Shown: positions 37,103 to 45,279, counted from the stretch's first letter. The stretch: DNA of 64,000 nucleotides from Chelatococcus reniformis (GCF_014640075.1 NZ_BMGG01000004.1:319048-383047); one strand, 5' to 3'. Notes: a model not told the origin generated them from the sequence alone. Numbers and translations: made by a program.

Positions 37103-38205
37103 CCATCCCCCTGCGGATCGGCTTCATTCCGTTGCTCGATGCGGCACTGCTGGTCGCAGCGCGGGATGAGGGCTTCGCCGAGGCCGAGGGCCTCCGCCTG
37201 GATCTGGTACGCGAGGTGTCCTGGGCCAACATCCGGGACAAGCTGAACGTCGGCCTGTTCGACGCCGCCCACATGCTGGCCCCCGCGGCGATCGCCTCGA
37301 CGCTCGGGCTCGGCCATATCAAGGTGGCGATCAGCGTGCCGATCGCACTCAACCTCAACGGCAACGCGATCACCGTCTCGCGACCCCTCTACGAGGCGCT
37401 CGCCGCGGAGGCCGCGACGGCGCCGAGCCAGGACCCGCGCGCCTCGTCCGCGGCGCTGAAGCGCCTCATCGGCCGGCGGGCAGCAGCGGGCCAGCCGCCC
37501 CTGACCTTCGCCCACACCTTCCCGTTCTCGACGCACCACTACCAGCTGCGGACGTGGATGGCGGCGGGCGGCATCGACCCGGAGCGGGACACCAACCTGG
37601 TCGTCATCCCGCCGCCGCTGATGGCCAAGAGCCTCGAAAGTGGCCATGTCGACGGCTTCTGCGTGGGCGCGCCGTGGAACGCGACGACGATCGCCGCGGG
37701 GCACGCGATGATCATGCATCATGGCACTCAGATCGTCGCCGACTGCCCGGAGAAGGTGCTCGGCGTGCCGACGCGCCTCGTCGACGAAAGGCCGGAGACG
37801 GTGACGGCGCTGGTGCGCGCGCTGGCGGGCGCGGCCGGCTGGTGTGCCGATCCGGCTAACCGCGCCGCCCTGGCGCGGCTCATGGCGCGGCCCGAGATCC
37901 TGGGCGTGGCACCCGCCATCGTCGAGATGATCCTGGCCGGCGCGCTGTCGCTGGGGCCGGCGGCCCCCGCAGCGCCGGATCTGGCCTATATCCGGCTCGA
38001 CCCCGCCGCCTTGCGGCCCATCGCGGCCCAGGTCGATTTCCTGCTGGCGCAGATGGCCGATGCCGGCCAGCTCGCCTCACCCGGCGCGCACCGTGCCGAC
38101 GCCCACCGCGTCTACCGCCCCGATCTGTTCGAGTGTGCCGGGGTGACCGCTGGGCAAACGCCGATCCCCCAGCCGTTCGCGGCACGTCTGCGGGACGGGC
38201 GCTGA
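37099..38205 (+). CDS. nasS: Nitrate sensor NasS (cytoplasmic NrtA-like protein)
   Basis: A 368-aa protein of the NrtA/CmpA nitrate-bicarbonate-binding fold: IGFIPLLDAALLVAARDEGFAEAEGL, REVSWANIRDKLNVGLFDAAHMLAP, FAHTFPFSTHHYQLRTWMAAGGIDPERD, and HVDGFCVGAPWNATTIAAG. Unlike the transporter protein NrtA encoded next, it has no signal peptide, as expected for NasS, which senses nitrate in the cytoplasm and sequesters NasT in its absence. Its ATG overlaps the nasT stop (ATGA), so the two are translationally coupled in a fixed ratio. Identification rests on fold, lack of export signal and the nasT partner. Confidence 0.92.
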   Translation: MTIPLRIGFIPLLDAALLVAARDEGFAEAEGLRLDLVREVSWANIRDKLNVGLFDAAHMLAPAAIASTLGLGHIKVAISVPIALNLNGNAITVSRPLYEALAAEAATAPSQDPRASSAALKRLIGRRAAAGQPPLTFAHTFPFSTHHYQLRTWMAAGGIDPERDTNLVVIPPPLMAKSLESGHVDGFCVGAPWNATTIAAGHAMIMHHGTQIVADCPEKVLGVPTRLVDERPETVTALVRALAGAAGWCADPANRAALARLMARPEILGVAPAIVEMILAGALSLGPAAPAAPDLAYIRLDPAALRPIAAQVDFLLAQMADAGQLASPGAHRADAHRVYRPDLFECAGVTAGQTPIPQPFAARLRDGR

Positions 38206-38357
38206 CGCATTTTCAGGCGCCGCGAGCCTGTTTCTTTTGCGCCGCAGCATCCCCGACAGCGGTGGGCGCCCGCAAGGCTGCGTCCACGGCTCAAAAACGC
38301 CGCGGTCACACCGATGGCGCTGGGACCGATGTCGAGGTGCGAGCGATTTTGGCATCC
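38206..38357. other. Upstream part of the nrt control region
   Basis: The 152 bp between nasS and the sigma-54-like promoter hold no gene. NtrC-type enhancer sites would be expected here; no clear paired GCAC...GGTGC site was found by eye. Confidence 0.4.
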
Positions 38358-38372
38358 TGGCATGAGACGTGC
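38358..38372 (+). promoter_or_regulatory. Sigma-54-like promoter of the nrt operon
   Basis: TGGCATG-AGAC-GTGC matches the sigma-54 consensus TGGCACG-N4-TTGC at all but two specified positions, with the invariant GG and GC ten bases apart. The predicted transcription start (about 38384) lies 4 nt before the leader hairpin at 38388. Nitrogen control through NtrC is the usual input for such nitrate genes. Confidence 0.6.
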
Positions 38373-38387
38373 GTGACGAGCAGCTGA

Positions 38388-38463
38388 AGGCCTAATGGCG
38401 GGCCTCTAGCAATGCCGCGAACGAGGTTTGGGGGCCCTCCCAAGCTCGACGCGGTTTTTTTTT
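38388..38463 (+). promoter_or_regulatory. NasT-responsive leader: hexaloop hairpin(s) followed by intrinsic terminator
   Basis: Hairpin P1 (38388-38405) has arms AGGCC/GGCCT, a closing T-G pair and the six-base loop AATGGC with A at position 1 and G at position 4, the pattern required by ANTAR proteins. Directly after it CTAGC-AATGCC-GCGAA (38406-38421) could form a weak second hairpin whose loop also has A1 and G4 and which overlaps the left arm of the terminator. The terminator (38415-38463) has CCGCG, CGAG and TTGGG pairing with CCCAA, CTCG and CGCGG, then nine T residues. This is the layout of nitrate antitermination leaders. Confidence 0.72.
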
Positions 38464-38478
38464 GTGCCTTCCGGCGCC

Positions 38479-38530
38479 TAGAGCGTTTTCGAGCGAAGTG
38501 GACGCCGGTTCGCGTGAAGAAAACGCTCTA
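38479..38530 (-). repeat. RIME-like repeat, module 2 only (copy C)
   Basis: A 52-bp element with 12-bp inverted ends TAGAGCGTTTTC and GAAAACGCTCTA. It equals module 2 of the repeats at 710 and 54611, in the opposite orientation and without module 1. It lies in the transcribed leader of nrtA, 15 bp after the terminator T-run and 23 bp before the start codon. Confidence 0.85.
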
Positions 38531-38553
38531 GTGCCCAGACCAGAGGGAGCTCG

Positions 38554-39894
38554 ATGACCATGGATGCGCAGAGCAGCACGAAAGCAGCCGCTGTCGAGGC
38601 GGGCCACGGGCAGCCGACACGCCGCAGCTTCCTCGGCGGCACGGTGTCGGCCGCGGCCCTGTTCAGCGCTGCGAAGGCTGTCTTCCCGGGCGGGGCCTTC
38701 GCCCAGGGCGCGGGGCCGGAGACCAGCAAAGCGATCCTCGGCTACATCGCCCTGATCGACGCCTCGCCCCTCGTCATCGCCAAGGAGAAGGGGCTGTTCG
38801 CCAAGTACGGGATGCCCGATGTGGAGGTGGTCAAGCAGGCCTCGTGGGGCGCGACGCGCGACAACCTCGTCCTGGGCGGGGCGGCGAACGGGATCGACGG
38901 CGCACACATCCTGAGCCCAACGCCCTACCTGATCTCGACGGGCAAGGTCACCCAGAACAACCAGCCGACGCCCATGTACCTGCTGGCGCGCCTCAACTAC
39001 GACGCCCAGGCAATCTCCGTCTCCAACGACTACAAGGACCTCAAGGTCACCGTGGACGCCTCGCCGCTCAAGGCCGCCTTCGCGGAGCGCAAGGCGGCAG
39101 GCAAGGAGGTCAAGGTCGCGATGACCTTCCCCGGCGGCACGCACGATCTGTGGATCCGTTATTGGCTGGCGGCCGCCGGCATCGACCCCGACAAGGACGT
39201 TTCCACCATCGTGGTGCCGCCGCCGCAGATGGTCGCCAACATGAAAGTTGGCACCATGGATGCATTCTGCGTGGGCGAGCCCTGGAACGAGCAGCTCGTC
39301 AACCAGGGCATCGGCTTCACGGCCTGCACGACAGGCGAGATCTGGAAGCGGCATCCCGAGAAGGCGCTCGGCATGCGTGCCGACTGGGTCGACAGGAACC
39401 CCAAGGCGGCGCTGGCGCTGCTGATGGCGGTGATGGAGGCGCAGCAGTGGTGCGAGAAGGTGGAGAACAAGGCCGAGCTGGCCACGATCGTCGGCAAACG
39501 CCAGTGGTTCAACGTGCCCGTCGCCGACATCATCGGGCGACTGAAGGGCGACATCAATTATGGCAACGGGCGCGCGGCGACCGGCACCGACCAGCAGATG
39601 AAGTTCTGGACGGGCGGCGTCTCCTATCCGTTCAAGAGCCACGACACCTGGTTCATCACCGAGGACATCCGGTGGGGCAAATACGAGCCGACGATGGACA
39701 TCAAGGCCTGGGTCGACAAGGTGAACCGGGAGGATCTGTGGCGCGAGGCGGCCAAGGCGATCGGCGCGGCGGCCGCCGACGTCCCGGCCTCCACCTCGCG
39801 CGGTGTCGAGACCTTCTTCGACGGCAAGGTCTTCGATCCTGCCGATCCCGTGGGCTACCTCAAGAGCCTGTCGATCAAGCGCGCCATGGTCTGA
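38554..39894 (+). CDS. nrtA: Nitrate ABC transporter substrate-binding protein NrtA
   Basis: A 446-aa periplasmic nitrate-binding protein. The N-terminus has a twin-arginine signal (TRRSFLGGTVSAAALFSAAKA, ending GAFAQG), so it is exported folded. The mature part shows the NrtA pattern: LGYIALIDASPLVIAKEKGLFAKYGMPDVEV, SWGATRDNLVLGGAANGIDGAHIL, TFPGGTHDLWIRYWLAAAGIDPDKD, GTMDAFCVGEPWNEQLV and HDTWFITEDIRWGKY. GAGGGAG lies 5 bp before the ATG. It is similar in fold to NasS encoded just upstream. It is followed by permease and ATPase genes of the same system. Confidence 0.94.
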   Translation: MTMDAQSSTKAAAVEAGHGQPTRRSFLGGTVSAAALFSAAKAVFPGGAFAQGAGPETSKAILGYIALIDASPLVIAKEKGLFAKYGMPDVEVVKQASWGATRDNLVLGGAANGIDGAHILSPTPYLISTGKVTQNNQPTPMYLLARLNYDAQAISVSNDYKDLKVTVDASPLKAAFAERKAAGKEVKVAMTFPGGTHDLWIRYWLAAAGIDPDKDVSTIVVPPPQMVANMKVGTMDAFCVGEPWNEQLVNQGIGFTACTTGEIWKRHPEKALGMRADWVDRNPKAALALLMAVMEAQQWCEKVENKAELATIVGKRQWFNVPVADIIGRLKGDINYGNGRAATGTDQQMKFWTGGVSYPFKSHDTWFITEDIRWGKYEPTMDIKAWVDKVNREDLWREAAKAIGAAAADVPASTSRGVETFFDGKVFDPADPVGYLKSLSIKRAMV

Positions 39895-39910
39895 GGAGCG
39901 GAGCCGCCAC

Positions 39911-40810
39911 GTGACCATGCCCCTGACCTCGCAAGACCCACGCGTGCTGCCGCAACTGCCCAATGCCGCCACCTCGGAAGCCCCGCGGCCGCGGCACGGC
40001 GCCTCCGCCGCCACGACGCGCCTCGCCCCCCTGCTGCGGCGGCTGCTGGCGAATACGTTGCCGCCCCTGATCGCAGTCGCCCTGCTGGGGCTGATCTGGC
40101 AGCTTCTCACCGGGGCGCCCGGATCGGGCATGCCGTCCCCGGTGCAGATCTGGAGCGAGGCGCACGATCTCATCGTCGACCCGTTCTTCAATCACGGCAG
40201 CCAGGACATCGGCCTCGGCCTGCGCGTGCTGGTCAGCCTTCAGCGCGTCGCCATCGGCTTCGGACTAGCGGCGATCGTCGGCGTGTTGCTCGGCACCTTG
40301 ATCGGTCAGAGCGTCTGGGCCATGCGCGGCCTCGATCCAATTTTCCAGGTGCTGCGCACGGTGCCGCCGCTCGCCTGGCTGCCGCTGGCGCTGGCGGCGT
40401 TCCGCGACGCCAATCCATCCGCGATCTTCGTGATCTTCATCACCGCGATCTGGCCGGTGATCATCAACACCGCCGTCGGCATCCGCAACATCCCCCAGGA
40501 TTACCGCAACGTCGCCGCGGTGCTCCGGCTCAACTCGATCGAATTCTTCTGGCGCATCATGGTGCCGTCGGCGGCGCCCTACATCTTCACCGGCCTGCGC
40601 ATCGGCATCGGCTTGTCGTGGCTTGCCATCGTCGCCGCCGAGATGCTGACGGGCGGCGTCGGCATCGGCTTCTTCATCTGGGACGCGTGGAACTCCTCGC
40701 GCCTGCCCGACATCATCGTGGCGCTGCTCTACATCGGCGTCGTCGGCTTCCTCCTCGACCGGCTGGTCGCGCTGATCGGCCGCCTGGCCACGCGCGGCAC
40801 CGCCGCCTGA
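39911..40810 (+). CDS. nrtB: Nitrate ABC transporter permease NrtB
   Basis: A 299-aa inner-membrane permease of the nitrate/sulfonate/taurine type, with about six hydrophobic helices starting at LPPLIAVALLGLIWQLLTG. The binding-protein-dependent permease signature for ATPase contact is seen at EFFWRIMVPSAAPYIFTGLRIGIGLSWLAIVAAEML near residue 215. The start is taken at GTG 39911, preceded by CGGAG; an ATG two codons later is possible. The frame continues open upstream only within nrtA. It lies 16 bp after nrtA. Confidence 0.93.
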   Translation: MTMPLTSQDPRVLPQLPNAATSEAPRPRHGASAATTRLAPLLRRLLANTLPPLIAVALLGLIWQLLTGAPGSGMPSPVQIWSEAHDLIVDPFFNHGSQDIGLGLRVLVSLQRVAIGFGLAAIVGVLLGTLIGQSVWAMRGLDPIFQVLRTVPPLAWLPLALAAFRDANPSAIFVIFITAIWPVIINTAVGIRNIPQDYRNVAAVLRLNSIEFFWRIMVPSAAPYIFTGLRIGIGLSWLAIVAAEMLTGGVGIGFFIWDAWNSSRLPDIIVALLYIGVVGFLLDRLVALIGRLATRGTAA

Positions 40811-40834
40811 GCCTCTCACGAAGGAGTATCCCCC

Positions 40835-41632
40835 GTGTCCGGCGAATTCCTCAGGATCGAAGGCGTGGGCAAGACCTACGTCAGCGGCGGCAAGACCAGC
40901 CACGTGCTGGCCGACATCGACCTCGCCATCGACGCAGGCGAGTACATCTCGATCATCGGCCACTCCGGCTGCGGCAAGTCCACCTTGCTCAACATCATTG
41001 GGGGTCTCACCCGGGCGACCACCGGCGCAGTCATCCTCGACCACAGCGAGGTCAACAGTCCCGGTCCGGACCGGGCCATCGTGTTCCAGAACCATTCGCT
41101 GCTGCCGTGGCTGACGGCCTATGAGAACGTGCGGCTTGCCGTCGACAAGGTGTCGGGCGGCACGCGCAGCCGCGCCGAGCGGCACGACTGGACGCTGCAC
41201 AATCTGGAGCTGGTGCACATGGCCCACGCCAGGGACAAGCGTCCGGCGGAGGTATCGGGCGGCATGAAGCAGCGCATCGGCATCGCCCGGGCGCTTGCCA
41301 TGGAGCCCAAGGTGCTGCTGCTCGACGAGCCGTTCGGCGCGCTCGATGCGCTGACGCGGGCGCACCTCCAGGACCAGGTGATGCAGATCCACATGAAGCT
41401 GCGCAACACGGTGATCATGATCACCCACGACGTCGACGAGGCGGTGCTGCTCTCCGACCGCATCGTCATGATGACCAACGGGCCGGCGGCCCAGATCGGC
41501 CAGTTGCTGACGGTGCCGCTGGCACGCCCGCGCAACCGGCTCGAGGCGGCGAGCGATCCGATCTATCTGAACTGCCGCGAGGCGGTGCTGCGCTTCCTCT
41601 ACGAGCGTCATCGCTACGTGGAAGCGGCCTGA
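40835..41632 (+). CDS. nrtD: Nitrate ABC transporter ATP-binding protein (NrtD type)
   Basis: A 265-aa single-domain ABC ATPase: Walker A GHSGCGKSTLLNII near residue 48, Q-loop FQNHSLLPWLTAYENV near 88, signature VSGGMKQRIGIARAL near 140, Walker B VLLLDEPFGALDALTRAHL near 161, and H-loop ITHDVDEAVLL near 195. It ends RNRLEAASDPIYLNCREAVLRFLYE, typical of nitrate and bicarbonate ATPases. It lacks the NrtA-like C-terminal domain of cyanobacterial NrtC, so NrtD is the better name. The GTG start has AAGGAG 8 bp upstream. No nitrate reductase gene follows within the window. Confidence 0.92.
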   Translation: MSGEFLRIEGVGKTYVSGGKTSHVLADIDLAIDAGEYISIIGHSGCGKSTLLNIIGGLTRATTGAVILDHSEVNSPGPDRAIVFQNHSLLPWLTAYENVRLAVDKVSGGTRSRAERHDWTLHNLELVHMAHARDKRPAEVSGGMKQRIGIARALAMEPKVLLLDEPFGALDALTRAHLQDQVMQIHMKLRNTVIMITHDVDEAVLLSDRIVMMTNGPAAQIGQLLTVPLARPRNRLEAASDPIYLNCREAVLRFLYERHRYVEAA

Positions 41633-42028
41633 GCGCCATTGCTTGCGGCCGCATAAACTTTCCCTCGCAAATCAGCGCCCTACTCTGATCAAGTCTCGCC
41701 CATCGGAGGTACTTGCAGGCTCTGCCGGGAGGTACCATCTGACATGCTGCAAGATGGAAGCCTCAATTCTCGCAGGAGCGAAGCAAGATGGCCAAAGTCG
41801 TCGGAAACGGTTAGCTCGCTGGGGCGCGAAGCGATTGGATAGAGTGCCCAATCCGCACGACAAGAGCCCCAGCTTAACTTGCCTTATCATCATGCTCCGC
41901 CATTGAATGGTCTCCATCCGATGGCGGAGTACCTCTTGCGCTATCGCGGGTTCCATCGATCTGATGAGCGGATCCGGCCCATCAGATGCAACTCTTCGAC
42001 AAGGCAGCCTTCCGTCTCCCTCGCGCCT
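41633..42028. repeat. Convergent intergenic region packed with hairpins
   Basis: No gene is supported between the convergent ATPase and tctA genes. Four inverted repeats follow each other: CTTGCAG/CTGCAAG (41712-41753, long loop), GCTGGGGC/GCCCCAGC with inner ATTGG/CCAAT (41818-41873), CTCCGCCAT/ATGGCGGAG (41895-41929), and ATCTGATG/CATCAGAT (41959-41987). GGAGGTAC is also directly repeated near 41705 and 41729. They could act as bidirectional terminators or be a REP-like cluster; an untranslated RNA cannot be excluded. Confidence 0.6.
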
Positions 42029-43531
42029 TCACGCTGGCGGCTGCAGCGCCGGGACCGGCAGGCGTCGCCGCGGGATAAGCGCGACGGCGAGCAGGACGGC
42101 GGTGATCACTGCGAACGCAATGCACAGCGGGCTCGAGGCGAAGATCGACAGATCGCCGTCGGAGATCGCCAGCGCCTGCCGCGCCGAGCGCTCGAAGATC
42201 GCGCCCAGCACGTAGGAGAGGATCACCAGCCCGAGGTCGTAGCCGTAGCGCCGCAGCACATAGCCGACCACGCCGAACAGGGCCGCCAGCAACACGTCGG
42301 CGGCGGCGCTGTTGGTGGAGTATACGCCGATCATGCAGATGATGAGGATCAGCGGCGCCAGATAGGCGCGCGGCACCTCGAGAATCTTCACGAAAAGCCC
42401 GACCAGCGGCAGGTTGAGGATCAGCAGCATGACGTTGCCGATATACATGCTGGCGACGACCCCCCAGAACAGCTCCGGCTGGCGCTCCAGGATTGTCGGC
42501 CCCGGCGCCACGCCGTGGATCATGAAGGCGCCGAGCAGCAGGGCCGTGATCGCGTTGGCCGGTATGCCCATGCAGAGCAGCGGCACGAAGGCGCCGGCCG
42601 TGGCCGCGTTGTTGGCCGATTCGGGCCCGGCGAGCCCCTCGACGGCGCCGCGCCCGAACTCCTCAGGGTGGCGCGACAGCTTGCGCTCGACCGCATAGGA
42701 CAGAAACGTCGAGAGCACCGCGCCGCCGCCCGGCAGCAGCCCCACGAGGAAACCCAGCACCGTGCCGCGCGCCACCGGACCGACCGACCGGCGCGCCTCG
42801 GTGCGCGACGGCAGGAAGCCGAGCAGCCGCGAGGGGGGCGCCAGCACCTTGAGATTCTCGGGCTTCTGTAGCGCCATGGAGAGGACTTCGGAGATGCCGA
42901 ACAGCCCGATGGCCAGCGGGACCAGATCGACGCCGCCCGACAGGTGGAAGACGCCGAAGGTCAGGCGCGGGGTCATGGCCAGGGGATCGGAACCGATGCA
43001 GCCCAGGAGCAGGCCGAAGCCGACCATCAACAGCGCCTTGAAGCGCGAGCCGCTGGAGAAATACGTCACCAGCGCGAGGCCCGCGAGCATGACCATGGTG
43101 TATTCGGCCGGCCCGAAGGCCAGCACCGCACTGGCCAGGGGCGGCGACAGGAACGACACCGCGATCACGCCGACCGTGCCGGCGAAGAACGAGCCGAGGG
43201 CGGCGATGCCGAGCGCCGCGCCGGCCCGGCCCTTGCGCGCCATCTCGTAGCCGTCGAGGCAGGTCACGATGGACGAGGCTTCGCCCGGAATGCGCATCAG
43301 CACCGAGGTGATGGTGCCGCCGTAGGCGACGCCATAATAGATGCCCGACAGCATGATGATCGCCGACGTGACGTCCATCTTGAAGGTGATCGGCAGCAGG
43401 ATGGCGATGGTCGTCAGCGGCCCGAGACCGGGCAGGATGCCGACCACGGTGCCGAGAAAGACGCCGATGAAGCAATAAAGCAGCGTCATCGGCTGGAACA
43501 CGGTGGCGAAGCCGCCGAGGAGAGCTTCCAT
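42029..43531 (-). CDS. tctA: Tripartite tricarboxylate transporter large permease TctA
   Basis: A 500-aa inner-membrane protein with about a dozen hydrophobic segments. TctA family marks are GVFLGTVVGILPGLGPLTTIAILLPITF near residue 20, the PGEASSIVTCLDGYEMARKGRAGAALGIAALGSF block near 85, and FLVGLLPGGGAVLSTFLSYAVERK near 265. TctA forms the transport channel for tricarboxylates or other carboxylic acids, driven by an ion gradient, with TctB and the periplasmic TctC. It follows tctB after 10 bp. The substrate is unknown; no tctDE two-component genes are adjacent. Confidence 0.95.
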   Translation of the reverse strand: MEALLGGFATVFQPMTLLYCFIGVFLGTVVGILPGLGPLTTIAILLPITFKMDVTSAIIMLSGIYYGVAYGGTITSVLMRIPGEASSIVTCLDGYEMARKGRAGAALGIAALGSFFAGTVGVIAVSFLSPPLASAVLAFGPAEYTMVMLAGLALVTYFSSGSRFKALLMVGFGLLLGCIGSDPLAMTPRLTFGVFHLSGGVDLVPLAIGLFGISEVLSMALQKPENLKVLAPPSRLLGFLPSRTEARRSVGPVARGTVLGFLVGLLPGGGAVLSTFLSYAVERKLSRHPEEFGRGAVEGLAGPESANNAATAGAFVPLLCMGIPANAITALLLGAFMIHGVAPGPTILERQPELFWGVVASMYIGNVMLLILNLPLVGLFVKILEVPRAYLAPLILIICMIGVYSTNSAAADVLLAALFGVVGYVLRRYGYDLGLVILSYVLGAIFERSARQALAISDGDLSIFASSPLCIAFAVITAVLLAVALIPRRRLPVPALQPPA

Positions 43532-43541
43532 CGTCGGCCTC

Positions 43542-44039
43542 CTATCGCAACATGGCGTAGATGGCGCGGTCGACCCAGCCCGTGGGCAGGCTCACGCGCA
43601 GCAGCCAGCCGAAGCAGACCAGCCCGAGGGCGGTGCAGGCCGCGGCAAAGCCCAGCGAGCGAAGCCAGCCGACCCCCTCGCCGAAGCGCATCATCAGCAC
43701 GACGACGACGAACGCGGTGACGACGAAGCCGGCCCAGAAGGTCCCGGCAACGAGCAAGGCCAGCGCGATCAGATAGACGTGGAACGTGTGCCGCTGGGCG
43801 GGCGGGGCGCTGCCGTAGCGCTCCACGCCGCCGCCCTCCGCCTGCGCATCGTCGTCACTCGCCGGCGCCAGAAGCACGGCCAGCGCCAGCACCGCGCAGA
43901 CGGCTCCGAGGGCCTGAGGAAAAAGCCCCGGGCCGGGGCCGTCGAAGCCCCACCGCGACAGCTTGAGAGCCTGCCACAGCGCTGCCAGCGCCGCGGCCAG
44001 GAGACCGAGCGCGGTCCACCGCGCTCCACCGATCGACAT
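43542..44039 (-). CDS. tctB: Tripartite tricarboxylate transporter small membrane subunit TctB
   Basis: A 165-aa membrane protein with four hydrophobic helices and the weak TctB pattern WGFDGPGPGLFPQALGAVCAVLALAVL near residue 32 and LRSLGFAAACTALGLVCFGWLLRVSLPTGWV near the C-terminus. TctB is the small, poorly conserved subunit of the transporter. It lies between tctC (5 bp) and tctA (10 bp), so the three form an operon. Identification leans on position as well as on sequence. Confidence 0.9.
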   Translation of the reverse strand: MSIGGARWTALGLLAAALAALWQALKLSRWGFDGPGPGLFPQALGAVCAVLALAVLLAPASDDDAQAEGGGVERYGSAPPAQRHTFHVYLIALALLVAGTFWAGFVVTAFVVVVLMMRFGEGVGWLRSLGFAAACTALGLVCFGWLLRVSLPTGWVDRAIYAMLR

Positions 44040-44044
44040 CGCGC

Positions 44045-45007
44045 TTACCGGGTCTTCATGCCGCTTTCGGTGAGCACGACCAGCAGGGGCTGCTGGAGGT
44101 CACGCAGGTATTTGATGAAGTCGGTGCCGCTCCGGTACTCCGGGACGATGCCGAGCGCCTGGATCTGCTTCTGCACCTCCGGGTCGGCGAGGGCGCCCTT
44201 GAAGGCCTCCTCCATCCGGTCGCGGATCTTCGGATCGACGCCCGCGGGGAACGCGTAGCCCATGGGGCCCGGGCTGCTGGCGTCGTAGCCGAGTTCACGC
44301 AGCGTCTTCACCTCCGGATATTCGGCCCAGCGGGCCGGTGAGGCGGAGGCGAGCAGCCGCAGCTTGCCAGCCTCGATCTGGGGCTTCATTTCGGTGGCGC
44401 TCTGGAGCACGGCGTCGACATGGCCGCCGACAGCCTGCAGCACCGCCTCGTTGCCGCCGTTGAACACCACCCAGCGCAGGTTGGCGCCGGTCAGCTTGGC
44501 GAGCTGGAACAGGGCGACGACGTTGTTGGGGCTGGTCGAGCTGTAGGTCAGGCGCTTCTTCTTCGACGCGGCGATGAGGTCCTCGACGGACTTGATCGGC
44601 GACGACGACGGAACGGCGAGGCCGTAGCGCAGCTCGCTCGCCTGGGCGATGGGCGAGAACGCCTTCCAGGCATCGAACGGCACGTCCATCATGTGCGGCG
44701 CGGTGAGATAGGTCGAGGTGCCGACGAGCCCCATGGTGTAGCCGTCGGGTTTGCTGGCGGCGAGCTCGGCCGGGCCGAGCTGGCCGGCGCCGCCGGGGAC
44801 GTTCTTGACCACGACGGTTTGTCCCAGCTGCTTCTCGATGCTGCGTGCCAGGATGCGCGCCGTCAGGTCGGTTGCGGCGCCCGGCGGGAAGTTGTTGATC
44901 AGCGTGATCTCGCGGCTGGGCCAGGTATCGGCTCCGGCGACGCCCGGTGCCGCCACACCGAGCAACAACGCCAGACCCATCGCAAACCGCAGAATTCCTG
45001 CCGGCAT
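44045..45007 (-). CDS. tctC: Tripartite tricarboxylate transporter substrate-binding protein TctC (Bug family)
   Basis: A 320-aa periplasmic binding protein. The signal peptide (MPAGILRFAMGLALLLGVAAP..AGA) is followed by the Bug-family opening WPSREITLINNFPPGAATDLTARILARSIEKQLGQTVVVKNVPGGAGQLGPAELAASKPDGYTMGL. The ATG at 45007 has GGGAGGA 7 bp upstream and is preferred to a GTG six bases earlier. A promoter with TATAAA as its -10 and an inverted repeat over its -35 lie immediately upstream. Ligands of this large family include tricarboxylates, dicarboxylates and aromatic acids; none can be named here. Confidence 0.94.
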   Translation of the reverse strand: MPAGILRFAMGLALLLGVAAPGVAGADTWPSREITLINNFPPGAATDLTARILARSIEKQLGQTVVVKNVPGGAGQLGPAELAASKPDGYTMGLVGTSTYLTAPHMMDVPFDAWKAFSPIAQASELRYGLAVPSSSPIKSVEDLIAASKKKRLTYSSTSPNNVVALFQLAKLTGANLRWVVFNGGNEAVLQAVGGHVDAVLQSATEMKPQIEAGKLRLLASASPARWAEYPEVKTLRELGYDASSPGPMGYAFPAGVDPKIRDRMEEAFKGALADPEVQKQIQALGIVPEYRSGTDFIKYLRDLQQPLLVVLTESGMKTR

Positions 45008-45036
45008 CCTCACGTCCTCCCTGAAATTTTCAATAT

Positions 45037-45071
45037 TTTATAAAGCCAGTGTGCGGAGCGTCAGGACGCTC
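45037..45071 (-). promoter_or_regulatory. Promoter and operator of tctCBA
   Basis: On the minus strand CTGACG (45064-45059) and TATAAA (45042-45037) are 16 bp apart, giving a leader of about 23 nt. A perfect inverted repeat GAGCGTC-AG-GACGCTC (45056-45071) covers the -35, the place for a repressor or an activator touching RNA polymerase. Confidence 0.55.
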
Positions 45072-45279
45072 GTCAATAGCCCTGGGTTGTCATGCACACT
45101 CAACTACAGGCGTGGCCTGCATTCTGAGCAGCGTCACCGAGGCCGTGCCGGCCGCCGTCCGATCCGGCGCAACCGATCAGCCTTGCAGGCATGCGGCCGC
45201 GGCCGCGACGCCAGTGCCCGGTGTCCCGAGCCTTGTCGCGGCGATCCGCCCGGTCACGCCCGGGAGTGGCCGTGCGCGC

